A stretch of DNA of 64,000 nucleotides from Endothia cerciana (lineage: Eukaryota > Ascomycota > Sordariomycetes > Diaporthales > Cryphonectriaceae), in the NCBI GenBank assembly GCA_026119935.1, contig JALRMH010000011.1:62001-126000 (forward strand). Reading direction: 5' to 3'. The notes under the pieces are model-generated. The model had not been told where the DNA came from. It ran no database searches and worked only from the letters and a program-made list of their open reading frames with translations. Shown piece after piece: positions 22,847 through 35,012 of the stretch; position 1 is the first letter of the stretch; each line of letters opens with the position of its first letter. Position numbers and translations under genes: made by a program.

Positions 22847-22944
22847 GTTGTCGGAGGCGCTGCTGCTGGACCGCCACTGTCGTATGAAGGCGGGGGAGGA
22901 GGAGGAGGAGGAGGAGGAGGAGGAGGAGGAGGAAGCTGATGCAT
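22843..22944 (-). promoter_or_regulatory. Upstream ORF with polyproline, stop overlapping the RAE1 start
   Basis: An ATG at 22944 opens a 33-codon frame: Met-His-Gln-Leu, then about fifteen Pro codons from the CCT repeat, then a Ser/Gly/Ala-rich end. Its TGA overlaps the RAE1 ATG in the tetranucleotide ATGA (22846-22843). If the leader includes it, ribosomes would have to pass a polyproline stretch, which stalls ribosomes and needs eIF5A, before reinitiating. Whether transcription starts upstream of 22944 is not known. Confidence 0.4.
22895..22932. repeat. GGA trinucleotide repeat (CCT on the RAE1 strand)
   Basis: About twelve GGA units in tandem, preceded by a G-rich stretch. It lies just upstream of RAE1 and encodes the polyproline of the upstream ORF. 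Confidence 0.9.
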
Positions 22945-23998
22945 GACCGTGGGATCCTGACGACTCTTTATGTAGTGGTGGAAAAGGGGAAAGGGGGAGG
23001 GGATGTTGGGCCTGGTGCGGAGGGCAGCCTCACACGTCCCTATGCGATCCTGTGGTGGTGACATTACACTGCGTATAGGCTCTCCAACCATCCCGGCCAG
23101 CCTCTGTTGTTGGCCGCCCTCAGTATGTCACTCGACTAATCGGGAGGGATGATGCTCGGTTCTCCGCACGGCGCTCGAACTGTGCAGACCACGGCCTTGC
23201 CACAAGATGCTGTCTTCTCAAGATCCCGCAACACATGGTCACAGCTCACGGCCTTCTCAATCACCTGGCTGGGTCGGGTCTGGATATGTCTGTCATAGGT
23301 CCGCCATCTTGAACCGCTTATGATGAGTCGCAAAGAGGTCTCCGGGATGCCTCTCACTGCAGCGAGGCACTGAGAAGACGCCTCCGGGTGCGCTGTTTGG
23401 CCATCGCTCACAACAGTAGGCGGCGGATATTACCGTGGTGAAACCCCCCTTCCAAGCAGGCAGCCGCTCGTTGAGGATAGAGCCGGCAGACCTCACGATG
23501 CACACGCGCCCTTTTACCAAACAAAGAGAGGGAGAGGAGGAGGAGGAGGAGGAAAATGATAATAGTACTAGTTCACCACGGTCCGCTCTGAGACCAGGGG
23601 GCCTATACATTGTACATATTGATGATCCCTGCGCCGGCTCCCTGTCCTGTCCTCGTTGTGGAGTGCTTATGTATGTACTCCGCGCTGCTTTCGACCGAGG
23701 CGAGGGGACGTGGGGACCGATCAGCAATGGGACTTGGCCGTCCAACGGCTCGGCTTCGATTTATAAGGCATGCCGCTGCGGGAGCGTCATGCACCCGTTC
23801 TCCAGGCTCACCCAGCGCGCCGGATGCCTAGTCCGAATCTGATCTGCTCAAGTCCGTCCAGCTACACGATTCCGACGGGGACTCAAAAGCGTACATGAAT
23901 CTGGCTTCCTCCGCCACAACCTCGCACCGACTCACGCCGCCCTGCTCGTCAGAGATAACGCCCCCCGTCCTATAAGTCGCCAGACCGTCCCGTCGAAA
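22945..23998. promoter_or_regulatory. Divergent upstream region of RAE1 and cytochrome b2
   Basis: Contains a GAG-rich purine tract at about 23528-23555. The last 156 nt (23843-23998) form an open frame joined to the cytochrome b2 ATG and rich in Arg codons; see findings. No separate gene recognised. Confidence 0.5.
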
Positions 23999-25735
23999 AT
24001 GGTCTTGAGCGGCGCAGATGTTGCTAAGCACGGCACCGAGGATGATTGTTGGGTGATAGTTCACGTGCGCCTCTCATCCTTTTTTTTATTATTACATTTA
24101 ACACCCTGGCCCCTGACTTCGATAAGCCGAACTGACACCTTCACGTAGGGCAGGGCATACGATGTGACCGAGTTCCTGCCGGAGCACCCTGGTGGCATGA
24201 AGATCATCCTCAAATACGCTGTAGGTCCAGCACGCCCGGGCTATCTGCCTGTCAACCCCTCCCCCATTCCCCCCCCCCCCCCAAACAGGGCACCTGACCA
24301 ACTCGGTGTAGGGCAAGGATGCTACCGAGGAGTTTGACCCCATACACCCTCCGGACACGCTGGACAAGTACCTGGACAGGTCAAAGCACCTCGGCGAGGT
24401 GGACATGAAGACGGTCGAGAAGGAGGTGAAGGAGGTGACGCCCGAGGAGGAGGAGCGGCAGAGGCTCATCCAGGAGATGCCGCTGCTGGAGCAGTGCTAC
24501 AACCTCATGGACTTTGAGGCCGTGGCGAGGCGGGTCATGAAGAAGACCGCGTGGGGCTACTATTCCAGCGCGGCGGACGACGAGATTGTAGGTGGCCCCG
24601 GGTGTTTTTTATCTTAATTCATTGAGGAGGGGACCTCGGCCCGGTTATTTCTAACAGGCCGCAGACGCTGCGGGAGAACCACGCCGCCTTCCACAGGATA
24701 TGGTTCCGGCCCCAGATCCTCGTCGACGTCGAGAAGGTCGACTTCTCCACCACCATGCTCGGCACCAAGGTCGACATCCCCTTCTACGTGACCGCCACGG
24801 CGCTCGGCAAGCTGGGCCACCCCGAGGGCGAGGTGCTGCTGACCCGGGCGGCCAGGAAGCACAACGTGGTGCAGATGATCCCCACGCTGGCGTCGTGCTC
24901 CTTCGACGAGATCATGGACGCGGCCGAGGGCGACCAGGTGCAGTGGATGCAGCTGTACGTGAACAAGGACCGCGAGATCACGCGCAGGATCGTGCAGCAC
25001 GCCGAGCGGCGCGGGTGCAGGGCCCTGTTCATCACGGTGGACGCGCCGCAGCTGGGCCGGCGGGAGAAGGACATGCGCAGCAAGTTCGACGCCGACCAGG
25101 GCAGCAGCGTGCAGAGCGGGCAGCGGACGGACACCTCGCAGGGGGCGGCGCGGGCCATCTCGAGCTTCATCGACCCGGCGCTGAGCTGGAGGGACATCCC
25201 CTGGTTCCAGAGCATCACCGGGATGCCCATCATCCTCAAGGGCGTGCAGCGCGTCGAGGACGTCCTCCGGGCGGTCGAGGCGGGCGTGCAGGGCGTGGTG
25301 CTGTCGAACCACGGCGGCCGGCAGCTGGACTTTGCGCGGTCGGGCGTGGAGGTGCTCGCCGAGACGATGCCGCGGCTGCGCGAGCTGGGCCTGCAGGACC
25401 GGATCGAGGTCTTCGTGGACGGCGGCGTCCGGCGCGCCACGGACATCATCAAGGCGCTGTGCCTGGGCGCCAAGGGCGTGGGCATCGGCCGCCCGTTCCT
25501 GTACGCCATGTCGGCGTACGGGCCCGAGGGCGTGGACAGGGCCATGCAGCTGCTCAAGGACGAGATGGAGATGAACATGCGGCTCATCGGGTGCACGCGG
25601 GTGGACCAGCTCAACCCGAGCCTGATCGACGTCCGCAGCCTGACGAACCACGGCAACGGGACGCCGCCCGACCACCTGTCCCGGTCGACCTACGACCCGC
25701 TGGTCAACCCGCCGCAGAGGTCGTCGAAGCTGTAG
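23999..25735 (+). CDS. CYB2: Flavocytochrome b2, FMN-dependent L-lactate dehydrogenase (cytochrome)
   Basis: Oxidises L-lactate to pyruvate and passes electrons through FMN and heme b to cytochrome c in the mitochondrial intermembrane space. Exons 23999-24064, 24149-24220, 24312-24587 and 24665-25735 give 494 residues. The N-terminal cytochrome b5-like domain has the two heme-ligand histidines, His35 in LPEHPGG and His58 in FDPIHPP, 23 residues apart as in the family. The flavin domain has VTATALGKLGHPEGE, QWMQLYVNKDR, ITVDAPQLGRREKDMR, the catalytic-His segment SNHGGRQLD and the phosphate-binding KGVGIGRPFLYAMSAYGPEGV. The modelled protein begins right at the heme domain and so lacks a presequence; an upstream exon or start may be missing. 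Paralogues acting on other 2-hydroxyacids cannot be excluded. Confidence 0.92.
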
Positions 25736-26495
25736 GTGTGTCTTGTTGCCGGCGGGGAGGTGTTGGTTTTTTTTTTTGGATGGGGGGGGGGGGGTTGGAT
25801 CACGAAGGGGCGGACCTCTATCCTGCACGCATCTACATATATATATATATATATACATACACATACAAACATCATCAAAGACGGACACGAGTCAGCCTGC
25901 TGCGGATCCCAGCAAGTTCTCACCATACCGTAGTACTATACACCGCCGGTGCAGGGACGAGATGGTGTCGATTGGGCAGCCAGCCGGCCCAGGGATGTAT
26001 AGATGCGGACTTATTGCTCCAGGCGAGAGGGTGCTGAGGCAGGCCCACCCACATTTTCCCAGCCCCACAGATGGGATCTGCAAGCTGCAAGATGGCGTAC
26101 CATGTACTGTACTTAGACCGCGTGTGCAATAATGTAGGGCTGGCTCGCCCCGGCGGCGGAGGATCCCAGACGCATCATGATGTTGATGTTGATGAGGGTG
26201 AGGAGGAGGATGAGGATAGGGATGACGACGTGCCCCTGCTGCTGCCACAAGCATACTCACAGCATATGCCTGCCCGCCTCCCTAAACCCCCCCGGCACAG
26301 CAGCTGAACAGGCGCCTTCAGCCACCTGCGGATAGCGCCGTTACAGTACGGTCGGGAGTCGAGAGGGACCTTGTCGCAGGATATATGTACCGCCAGTGGG
26401 TAGGCCCGGCCAAACCTTCGAGAGAGGAGAGGAGGGCATTCAGTCATGCCAATCTCGGGGTCACCTGGTACAGCTTTTGCCGAACCACCACCACC

Positions 26496-26532
<37 letters not shown>

Positions 26533-27152
26533 GCCCGCCGCCCGCCGTGCTTCTCACCTCACTTGATCAACGCTGGGGATGGCCTGTTGATCCCACGTTC
26601 CCATCGACTCTCTCCTTTCTTCCCCTTCTCTCTCTCTCTGTGTGTCTTACGTGTGTACTTCGGCTCTGCCACTCTGCTTCGTTCACTCTCCCTCCCATCC
26701 CTTGTCCGCTCATTCATCTTTAATTAATCCACTGCCTCTGCTTTCTCCATCCGTGACTCCCGCGGACAACCCACACCGCGGGCAGCGGGAGGTCGAATCG
26801 AAACTCAAAAAGGCCAAGCATAAACCATGACGGCCTAACCTGGGATCCCTTGGCCAATATCTCGCTCTCTTCCCCTCCACCGTCCCGCCCACCATCAGAT
26901 CTCCTACCCTCCACATCGTGGCGCCGGCGAACTTGAGCCCCCCCCCCCCCCCCGAGAGAATACACACCCGCCTCGGGACATCGCCTCCACCGCGCGCCCT
27001 GTCAGACAGCAGTGCAGGCGAGCGTGATCAAGCTCGCGCCCGCCCCCCCCCCCCCCCCCGTGCGACGACACAAAGACATAGCTGCACGGCAGACACATCG
27101 GCCGGGGTGTGGGTCGGGGAAACACCACTCTTGTGAGGAGGAGGACGACAAG
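25736..27152. other. Intergenic region rich in simple repeats
   Basis: Holds poly-T/poly-G at about 25767-25795, a TA repeat at about 25838-25853, a GAG/GAT-rich stretch near 26180-26230, CAG repeats at 26497, and two poly-C tracts at about 26939-26953 and 27043-27058. The final part is probably the leader of the Rab gene. No conserved protein recognised. Confidence 0.55.
26497..26531. repeat. CAG trinucleotide repeat
   Basis: About eleven CAG units. They could encode polyglutamine in one frame of a small ATG-started frame (26446-26727), but that frame resembles nothing known. Confidence 0.85.
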
Positions 27153-28291
27153 ATGTCGTCGGCTCTCGAGGCCAAGATCGTCGTCCTGGGGTCCCAGGGC
27201 GTCGGCAAGACATCCCTGGTGATGCGCTATTGCAAGGGCGCGTTCGAGCCGAGCCAGATCACGAGCACCGTGGGCGCGAGCTTCCTCACCAAGCGCGTGG
27301 TGGATAGCGACACGGACACCACCGTGCGCCTACAGATATGGGATACCGGTACGTCTCCTCCCCTCCCCCCCTCCTCACAACAGCGGCAAAGGAGAAGTCC
27401 ATATATAGGCTGACGTCCTTGGCCCCTCCCCCCCCCTTTTGTCTAGCCGGCCAGGAGCGTTTCCGCTCCATCTCGCGCCTCTACTACAGGGGCGCCAACG
27501 CCTGCATCCTCTGCTACTCCATCACCGACGCGCAGTCCTTCGCCGACATGGGCGCCTGGCTGTCCGAGCTGCGCCGCAACCTGCCCCACGACGTCGTCCT
27601 GCACATCGTCGGCACCAAGTCCGACGTAGTCGCCCGCGACCCGGGCCTGCGCGAGGTCCCCTTCGAGCGCTGCATCGCCTACGTCGCCGAGAACCTCGCG
27701 CCCGGCCTGGGGTCCACCCCGCCGCCGACGGCGGGCGGGACCACCTCCCTGGCGTTCGGGTCCGGTAGCCTGGGGAACGGTGGTGGAAGCGGCGGCGGCG
27801 GCGGCGGCGGCTTCTTCTCCTCGAGCGAGTCGCCCTCCGCCGAGCCGCGCAGCCCGACGTCGAAGCGCAGCTCCGGGTTCTGGGGCCAGGAGGTGGGCTG
27901 GGACGCGTGCCACGAGATATCCGCCGAGTCCGGCGAGGGCGTGGAGGAGGTGTTCCGGGTGGTCACGCGCAAGCTGGTCGAGCAGAACCGCAAGATGCAG
28001 GCCGCCATACTGGCCGCGACCAGCTCCACGCCGGGCGCCACGCCCTACGACGGCGTCAGCAGCGCCAGCGGGACCGGGTACGACGGCGCGGGCGGGCCCG
28101 GGGGCTACTTCGACTACGCGAGGCCCGGGACCGGCAGCTTCAGGGTCGGCAGGGACCGCAGGTCGTGGCTGTTCTCGCCTGGGTTCTCGCCCACCGTGAC
28201 GGTCGAGAGGGGCGCGCAGGGTGTGCAGGGGCAGTCCCACCAGCAGGCCACCGAGGACCATGAGGCGAGGCGGGGGAAGAAGTGCTGCTGA
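27153..28291 (+). CDS. Rab-family small GTPase with glycine-rich insertion and C-terminal CC
   Basis: Predicted vesicle-traffic switch. Exons 27153-27348 and 27447-28291 give 346 residues, far longer than a standard Rab (about 210). The P-loop GSQGVGKTS is at residues 13-21, the switch II motif reads WDT-AGQERFRSISRLYYRGA across the intron, and the guanine motif is GTKSD, with Thr in place of the usual Asn of NKxD. A segment of about 65 residues (Gly/Ser/Pro-rich, including seven consecutive Gly) interrupts the GTPase domain before the EISAESGEGVEEVF block, which contains the SAK-like motif. A further low-complexity tail of about 100 residues precedes the terminal KKCC, a double-cysteine prenylation site. 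The subfamily is uncertain; it is a Rab5/Rab21-like fold but I cannot place it. Confidence 0.85.
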
Positions 28292-29331
28292 GGGAGATGG
28301 CCCCGCTCACGAGGGGGGAGGGGGAGGGGAGCATGCACAGGCCGAGCGGTGCGTGCTCATCTTTCTACGGATGACCGACGTCGGCACTGGACACGATACA
28401 GGCCCCACGAATAACACATCTCAGGAGACCCATGAGGAGGAGGAGGAGGAGGAGGACTACGTGCACCCACGAAAGGAAAAGAAAGAGAGGGCGGTGCACG
28501 CACCACGAGCCCCAACCACCATACTAATCCCGCCGTGTACGGACGTGCAGTCCACATCACGGTATCCGGATACGCGTTTTTCTTTTGTCTCGGTCTTTCC
28601 TCCTTGGCCTTCGGCCTGGGTTGCCTTCGATCTTGATCGGGCTCGGGAATGCGGTGCGGTGTGATGGGGGGAAGCATTTGCATCGGGGGGGGGGGGGAGC
28701 ACATGGCATCATTTGTATCAACATTTCATTCTGGCATGCATGGGGTTCTCCTTGGTCTTCATTCGCATTGGATGGTTTCTTTTCCTCTTCTCGTGGATCC
28801 AAGGCGTTCAGGATTCTCTTTCCGGCGGTCAGGTTTATTATACGGTAGCGTCAACGCATTCAGTGTTGGTAAGCATCTTACATGTAATGAGAAATGGATG
28901 GCCGGATGTGCTGAATGGGCTTCTCGTGATCACCACTGCTTACGGGGGTGTGCACTGTGTGATTTGTCACAGACATTATGATTTTTTTTTGCTGTGGCTG
29001 GCTCCTAGATGGCAGAGCTGTGCAGAGCTGTCCCATGTGGCCACCAGATCAACAGTCCTATATGTAGCTGTCTTCGCGATGAAACAGCTGGTCTAGCTAC
29101 CCGATGCAAGTTGAGGTATCATGGTCCACCGTCTTCCCGACTCCCTTTAAGCAAATAAATAGCCATCCGACGCCCGAATGGTCTCCCTTGCGCCGCTCGT
29201 GAACTCCTCGCACTGATGCAGCCCGCCTTTCCCAGGCGGTCCCAACCTTTTGAAGATGAAGCAGTGAACCAGGCAAAGGCCTCCCAAAAGAAAAGAAAAA
29301 AGACAAAAAAAAAAAAAGGGAAGAAAAAGGA
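28292..29331. other. Convergent intergenic region, no gene seen
   Basis: Lies between the ends of the Rab gene and SCC2. It contains a GAG repeat (about 28435-28455), a poly-G run (about 28686-28698) and a poly-A run (about 29305-29318) near the SCC2 end. Confidence 0.5.
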
Positions 29332-32300
29332 TCAAAAGAACTCCATATCCTCATCATCGTCAGGCTGGGGATTCTTGCGTGGCCGTCCACGCTTTCGCGG
29401 CTGCGACAAAGAACGAGGGCGCTTCTTGCGCGGTGTAGAGTTTGGCTTACGCTTGCGACCTCGCTCTCCGAGTAAATCCTCCTCGTCCTCATTGCCACTT
29501 GGAGTGCCTAGATCTTCACCGTTCATGTCGTCATCCTCGTCCGCGACCTTGAATTCTCTATCCACATTGAGGAGGTCGACGAAGGCCCGACACTGCGTAG
29601 TCATACGATCCTGGGAGGAAAGAGAGGTCATGATCAGGGCAATGTCCTCCCAGAACTTGTCGCCAGTCACCGTCTGGATCTTGATAGGTTTCTGGGTCTC
29701 CTTCTCCTTAGTAGCTGTCTTGAGCTTGCCGTCGCGCCTGCCCGTCCCCAGGTTGTACTGTCGGCGGAGGTAAGTACGCGCCTCCCACATGGACTGGAGT
29801 ATCATGGAGCCGGCGGTGAGTTGTCGAAAGCGACGAGCGTCAACCGAAGGCGGAGCTGGAGCGAAAACAGGACCATCTTGGCCATCCACTCCAGCTTGAG
29901 AGCCTGTGACAGCGTCCATTGTGACCTGAAAGATCTCTGCCTCGATAGCCTGAGCTACACTAGCCCCAGTGCTAGTGACCAGCTTTTCCATGGTGATCAC
30001 AGTGCTCAGTAGCTCGTTGACTGTTGCATAGTCGAAGAATGCCAGATTCTCAATGACAAATTGAGAAAACTGGACATGCGCCGGGATCAAGCCCGAGGTA
30101 TCAAGCTTGCTAGGCTCGAAGTCGACCTGTGCACACAGTTTGTCGAGGAACTTGATGCGATTCTTCGGTTTGCTCGACTTCAGCACCTCCATCATCATGT
30201 GTAGCTTGGCAGTGTACGGGTCGGTAGTCGCGCCCCGGGGATCGCGGACAATATCTCGCTGATACGCGAATGCCGATTGGACAGCCTTCACGTATTCCCT
30301 CTCTAGCACGGTCTCATGCTTGTCATGTAGGGCGCGGTGTTCGGCGAAAGCAAGCTCCGAAATTTGGACGACTGACGAAGTCTCAAGTGTGATCATGGTG
30401 ACACCTGTTTCCTTCGGATGAACCAGACCCTGGCGGTTAATGCTAGCCAAGACCTCGACGGCTTGGAGTGCATGCTCGTTTTGAGAAACCAGTGCGATCC
30501 TCGTAATCTCCTTAAGAAAACGTTGGGTTGTAGCGCTTGATACGTCGTCATAGCTGGTGCCGCCCATGACTTTCAGGTTTCGCTTCTCGTCCTGCTCTTC
30601 TGAAGCACTGCCCTCGGAGGTTGAGTCCTCAGATCGTCTCTCCTCGGTGAAGAGAAAACCCCTAAGGGAGTTCAGGATCATGAATTCCAACTCCGGTAAC
30701 TGCTCATCAAAGACTTGCTGAAAAGTTGTGTAGACATTTGCCGAAACGAAGTTCCGCGGCCACGATTGACAGATCAATCCCACGGCATCAAGAGCATTCC
30801 TTCTGACTTCCATGGGTTGGATGGGCTGTGCGAACGGGATCATCAAGTCCACCATCAATTTCGAGACTGAAGAACCCTTGAACCCAGGGACTTCCTTCTG
30901 GTATATGTCGAACTTATCTTCAAAGTCACAGTGATGGCCCATCATTCCGGCCAGTAAGGAGTATGTTTTGAACATTCTGGCGCCTTGGTCTCCCAGAGAA
31001 CCGTTCCGAGCCATGGCTCGGACCTTCTGTAGTCCTTTGAGCACTGAGATGTGCAACTTTATCAGGTGGTCCTTGCTTCCCAGGATACCGCTGATGATCC
31101 ACAAGCACGCGAAAACGTCGTCGAGGAGTGCTCTGGTAAGCTTGGCAACCACAGGCATGAGAGCGCCTCTGATTTCGGTGAGGAATTGGTCATGGACTTT
31201 GGATAGTTGCGGCAGGACGCGTCGGTAAATGACCATCACAGCTCTTGATGCTGCCAACTCGCCACTGGCAATACTAGCAACCTTGGGTTGCAGCAGTTTG
31301 ATCTGCTCAAAAGTGAATAGCTTTGGTTCTGCCTTGGCGAAAATCACCAGGAGATCTAGTGCGTCACGCCCGCAAGGGACAGTCGGATCCTGCGACTCAG
31401 GGTTGTCGATCAGGTCGAACATGCTGGCCACAAGAACCTGACCAACCTTGAAGTTGGCCTCCTTCGATCCGAGGATGGCTTGGAAGACTTTGTCGTGGAC
31501 GTTCATCGCCATCCCATGTTTGATGGTCTGGATCATCAGAGCAACGTGATCAGCAATGGCTGTCTTGAAAGCCGCCGAGGCATCCGATGAAGAGTAGGGT
31601 GTTATCCAGATCTCCTCGATCATCTGTCGCGCGACTTCTCGAACACCTTCGTCGGGATCCTGCACACGATGAAGTAGCCCGTTCGCAATCTTGCTTCGTG
31701 CGCCCCTATCAGAGTTGCGTAGGTATATGTCCCGCGCAAGCTTCAAGGCGCGTTTCCGCACCCCGACACCAGCATCGCTGAAACGCTCGATGACAGTCTT
31801 GATCATATCCTTCTCCAGGGCTGGCCTCATCCCAATGCATTTCCCTATTAGCCCGAGGGCTGAGTCTCGGACCTGTGGAGAACTATCTGTCGTGCATTGG
31901 ACGATGAGCTGAATGAATGTCGAGTCTCCGTCCAGTATAGTCGGATCGGTCTCCAGGACATCATTCACACTCTTCAAGCTCTTGCTGCGCACGGTGGCCT
32001 GATCAATAGTCATGAATCGGAGAAGAATGTTCAGAATGTGTCGGTAGGCTTCGCAAAATTGCGAACGAATGACGATGACGTGGTATGACAATTTCGCCAG
32101 GGTGGGGGAAACTGCCGCGAAGCTGTATTCGCTGGAAAGCCAGCGTCGGTCCTCGATCATCATGCGCAGACGGTATGCCAGCCTACCGAACTCCTTGGCC
32201 AGATCGTCGTCTTCATCCTGAAATCCGTCAAATGTGACCCCAACCTTGCAGGCCCAATCTGTGGTCAGAAAAGAGACAGCGCTGGAGAGGTGCGGGTCTT

Positions 32301-35012
32301 CGGAGCATCGCTGGTCAAGATATTCCAGGCTTGCTCTGTAGGGTCCAGACCAAGATACCATCTGCTCTGGACGTGATTTGAGCTCCAGCGCGGAATTTGC
32401 GAGGTCTGAGAGGTAGGTCGCCAGCTCAGTCGCTTCGACAGCATCCAGAGAGTTCACGGTCCTCCGCACAAGGGACCTCAGCCTTGAGATAGCGGCTCCC
32501 ATCGTCCCGAGGATTTCTAGCGCCATGTTCTTCGCGGGTGCCGCGGTTCGCTCACCATCAATAAGGCTCATCATTGAGCCCATGAGGAGGCGAAGCAGTA
32601 GCTCGGAGGCGGGCCAGTCGGGAGATTCCAAACACGTGGTAAGATCCTCAAGGAAGTTCTCAAGTATTCGTCGAAAGGGAGACTCCCCCGTCTTCGTGGA
32701 TTTGATTGCGCGCCCTACCATGAAACTGATGACATGAGCTGCATTTTCTCTGGTGGTGCCTGCCAGTGACGAGGCAGCACCTTGGAGTTCTGAGACGGCC
32801 CGTCCATTCTGTTCCGCTGCCCTCTCTTCGTCCTGAAAAGACGAGACCTTGGCTATGGCAAGGGGTCGATCGGTGGCGTGATCCTCGGCCTCGTTGTCTT
32901 CTAGTGTCTTGAGCAGCTTACTCTGAGCGCTCTTCACATCAGTTGCTTTGCCTGCGCTGGTCTGAACCAGTCGAAGAACCAAAGCTGACACCGGTTGTAT
33001 GCTCCTCCCATCGCTGAGTTTGAATTGACGAGCCTTTTGCTTTGCCTGAGGGACTTTCTCCAGTTGAAGCAAGATGTCGTCTACGATGCCGAGTCGGCTC
33101 TGAGGGTTCTTCAGGAATATCTGTGAGAGCATGTCCATCGCAACCAAGCGGATACCGTCGAATTTCTGAGTTCCGACAACAGAGTCCCGGTCCGTGGAAG
33201 CGTTCTCCACGAAAATCAGGTTCGATGATATCGTTTCCAGAGCGGTAACCACAGATTCGGACAAGTCTATGTTCGAGACCAGCGTGGTGAGAACAGAGTA
33301 GAGTCGCGTGAAACTGGTAAAGATGGCGCCAGCCAACTTCTTGTGCGGTGCAAGCGAGTCGAAGAGGCCCCTGTTGTTGTCTTTTCGATTCTTGTCTCCA
33401 TGTTTTTCGTCCTTGGAGATACCGTAGCGGCGTACCTTTTCTGTCAACGGCACGACTATGCCGTCAGCAACATCTCTGAACAGGCGCAGACAGTCTTGTA
33501 TCAGATCCTCGGAATAGAGTTGTTTGTCCTCTCTGCCAGCAGACATTATTCTTAGTGCTGTTCGTGCCGCCCTGAGAGCAATATCCACATCTGGCAACTG
33601 CTGAGCCCAGGATTGCGCGTCAGAATCACTCCAACCCTCGTCGACCCTGATATCTTGATCTTGTACCGGCTTCAGCGCGCCATCACTGAGACGCTGAACA
33701 CGCAAAAGCTCCTCGACCGGCACATCCACCAAACATCCCAGTGCGATTGCATTTTGCAGAAGCGGTTGAACCTTCTGATGAGCAGTTGCGGTCATGGCTG
33801 GCTCCTGCTGCGAATTCAGAGAGACGAGAGGGTTCGACACAGTAAGCGTGGCGAGAACACTGTCCTCTGCTTCGAATATTTCCATAAGACAGCGCCGAAG
33901 CGAATGGAAAGCATTGTCAGCCTTTTGCTTCTGATCGCGGTAGACAACCTGACTCTCGTCGTACTCGTCTCGCTTTCTCTTCCGTGTCGACAAATTGGAT
34001 GGCTCTTCCAAGTCGTCGGCGACGATCGTGTACTCACTCTTGTTGGAAGACGCAGAAGGAGCGAGCTCGATCGAAATGGCCCCGGGCTTCTGGACGCTTG
34101 CCGGAGGCTGTGATGGTATTCTCGTTGGTTCTTCTGCAACAGGGCCGGGCTCGATAATCGCAGCCGGTTGTAGAGGCGGGAGCTGTTGACTCGGGGTACC
34201 TATTTGCGAAGTATCCGGAGAGACGGTAGCGGCGGCGGCGGGTGTAGCTTCATACTGCTTCTTAGTTGGTATGAGAACTGCGAACTTGGACTCGCTGCTC
34301 TCGGGGGTCTGATTAGCCGACACATGGCTCTTCACAGCCTTCGGCCGCTCAGTGTTGGCCGTACTTGGACGTGATTTCGGATGCGTGGGACTCTTGGCTA
34401 CAGGCAGGCCGTTCAAGCCGGGAGCGGCCGGTGTTCCTGGGGCCGGACAGCGGTACGGGACCGACGTCCTATCGAGTACCATCTTGGAGAACGGTGAAAG
34501 GTTTGCGGCGAGACTGTTCGTGGAAGCACTCGATGCAGCGAGTTTCGCGCCCGTCTTGAAGTTGCTATGATCATGTCAATAGATGCGCCAGGGTGGACTC
34601 CCCATTTAGTCCTACATCTGTGTGAGCCTTGTAGGATTCAGAAGATTCTGAACGTGCTCCAAACTCTGTTCTAAACGCCGCGAAGTTGAGGATTGGCTTG
34701 CGGCTTCCTTATTCAGGTTTTCAAAGTCATGGCGGGGAACGAAATCGGCGAGATTCGAAGACGACGGTCCAGCCCCGAGGTCGGGCGTCGGTATTATGTC
34801 TATCTTGCGTCAGCTGAGGTCTGATACCTTGTGAGAAGCTTTGAGAATCCCTCACCCGACTCGAATGGGATGACAGAGGTGAAGGGCGAGTACGGCAGTG
34901 CCTCCTGGAGGGTAAAGGGCCGCGAGAACTTGTGTTGCTGCCCAGATGGCTGCGCAGACGGCATGAAGCCATTCTGCGCACCATTGGGATTGTCTGGCTT
35001 CTGATACGCCAT
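29332..35012 (-). CDS. SCC2: Cohesin loader subunit Scc2/Mis4 (NIPBL family)
   Basis: HEAT-repeat protein that with Scc4 loads cohesin onto chromosomes and stimulates its ATPase. Exons 35012-34856, 34799-34616 and 34564-29332 give 1857 residues, normal for filamentous fungi. The N-terminus has RPFTLQEALPYSPFTSVIPF, then DIIPTPDLGAG across the first splice, typical of fungal Scc2. A disordered linker leads to HEAT repeats, for example SPQVRDSALGLIGKCIGMRP, GVGVRKRALKLARDIYLR and DPDEGVREVARQMIEEIW in the conserved hook, followed by NALDAVGLICQSWPRNF. The C-terminus is acidic then basic, with an AT-hook-like KRGRPRKNP and a final DDDEDMEFF. The start codon lies 452 bp from the divergently oriented RPA12. 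Confidence 0.95.

Noticed and set aside
24614..25888. 424-codon minus-strand frame opposite cytochrome b2
   Set aside because: Antisense shadow of the conserved flavin domain, with His/Arg/Pro-biased composition and no recognisable domain.
26446..26727. Small frame with polyglutamine from the CAG repeat
   Set aside because: Only the repeat stands out; the remainder is low-complexity and it lies in a repeat-rich leader region. No homologue known to me.
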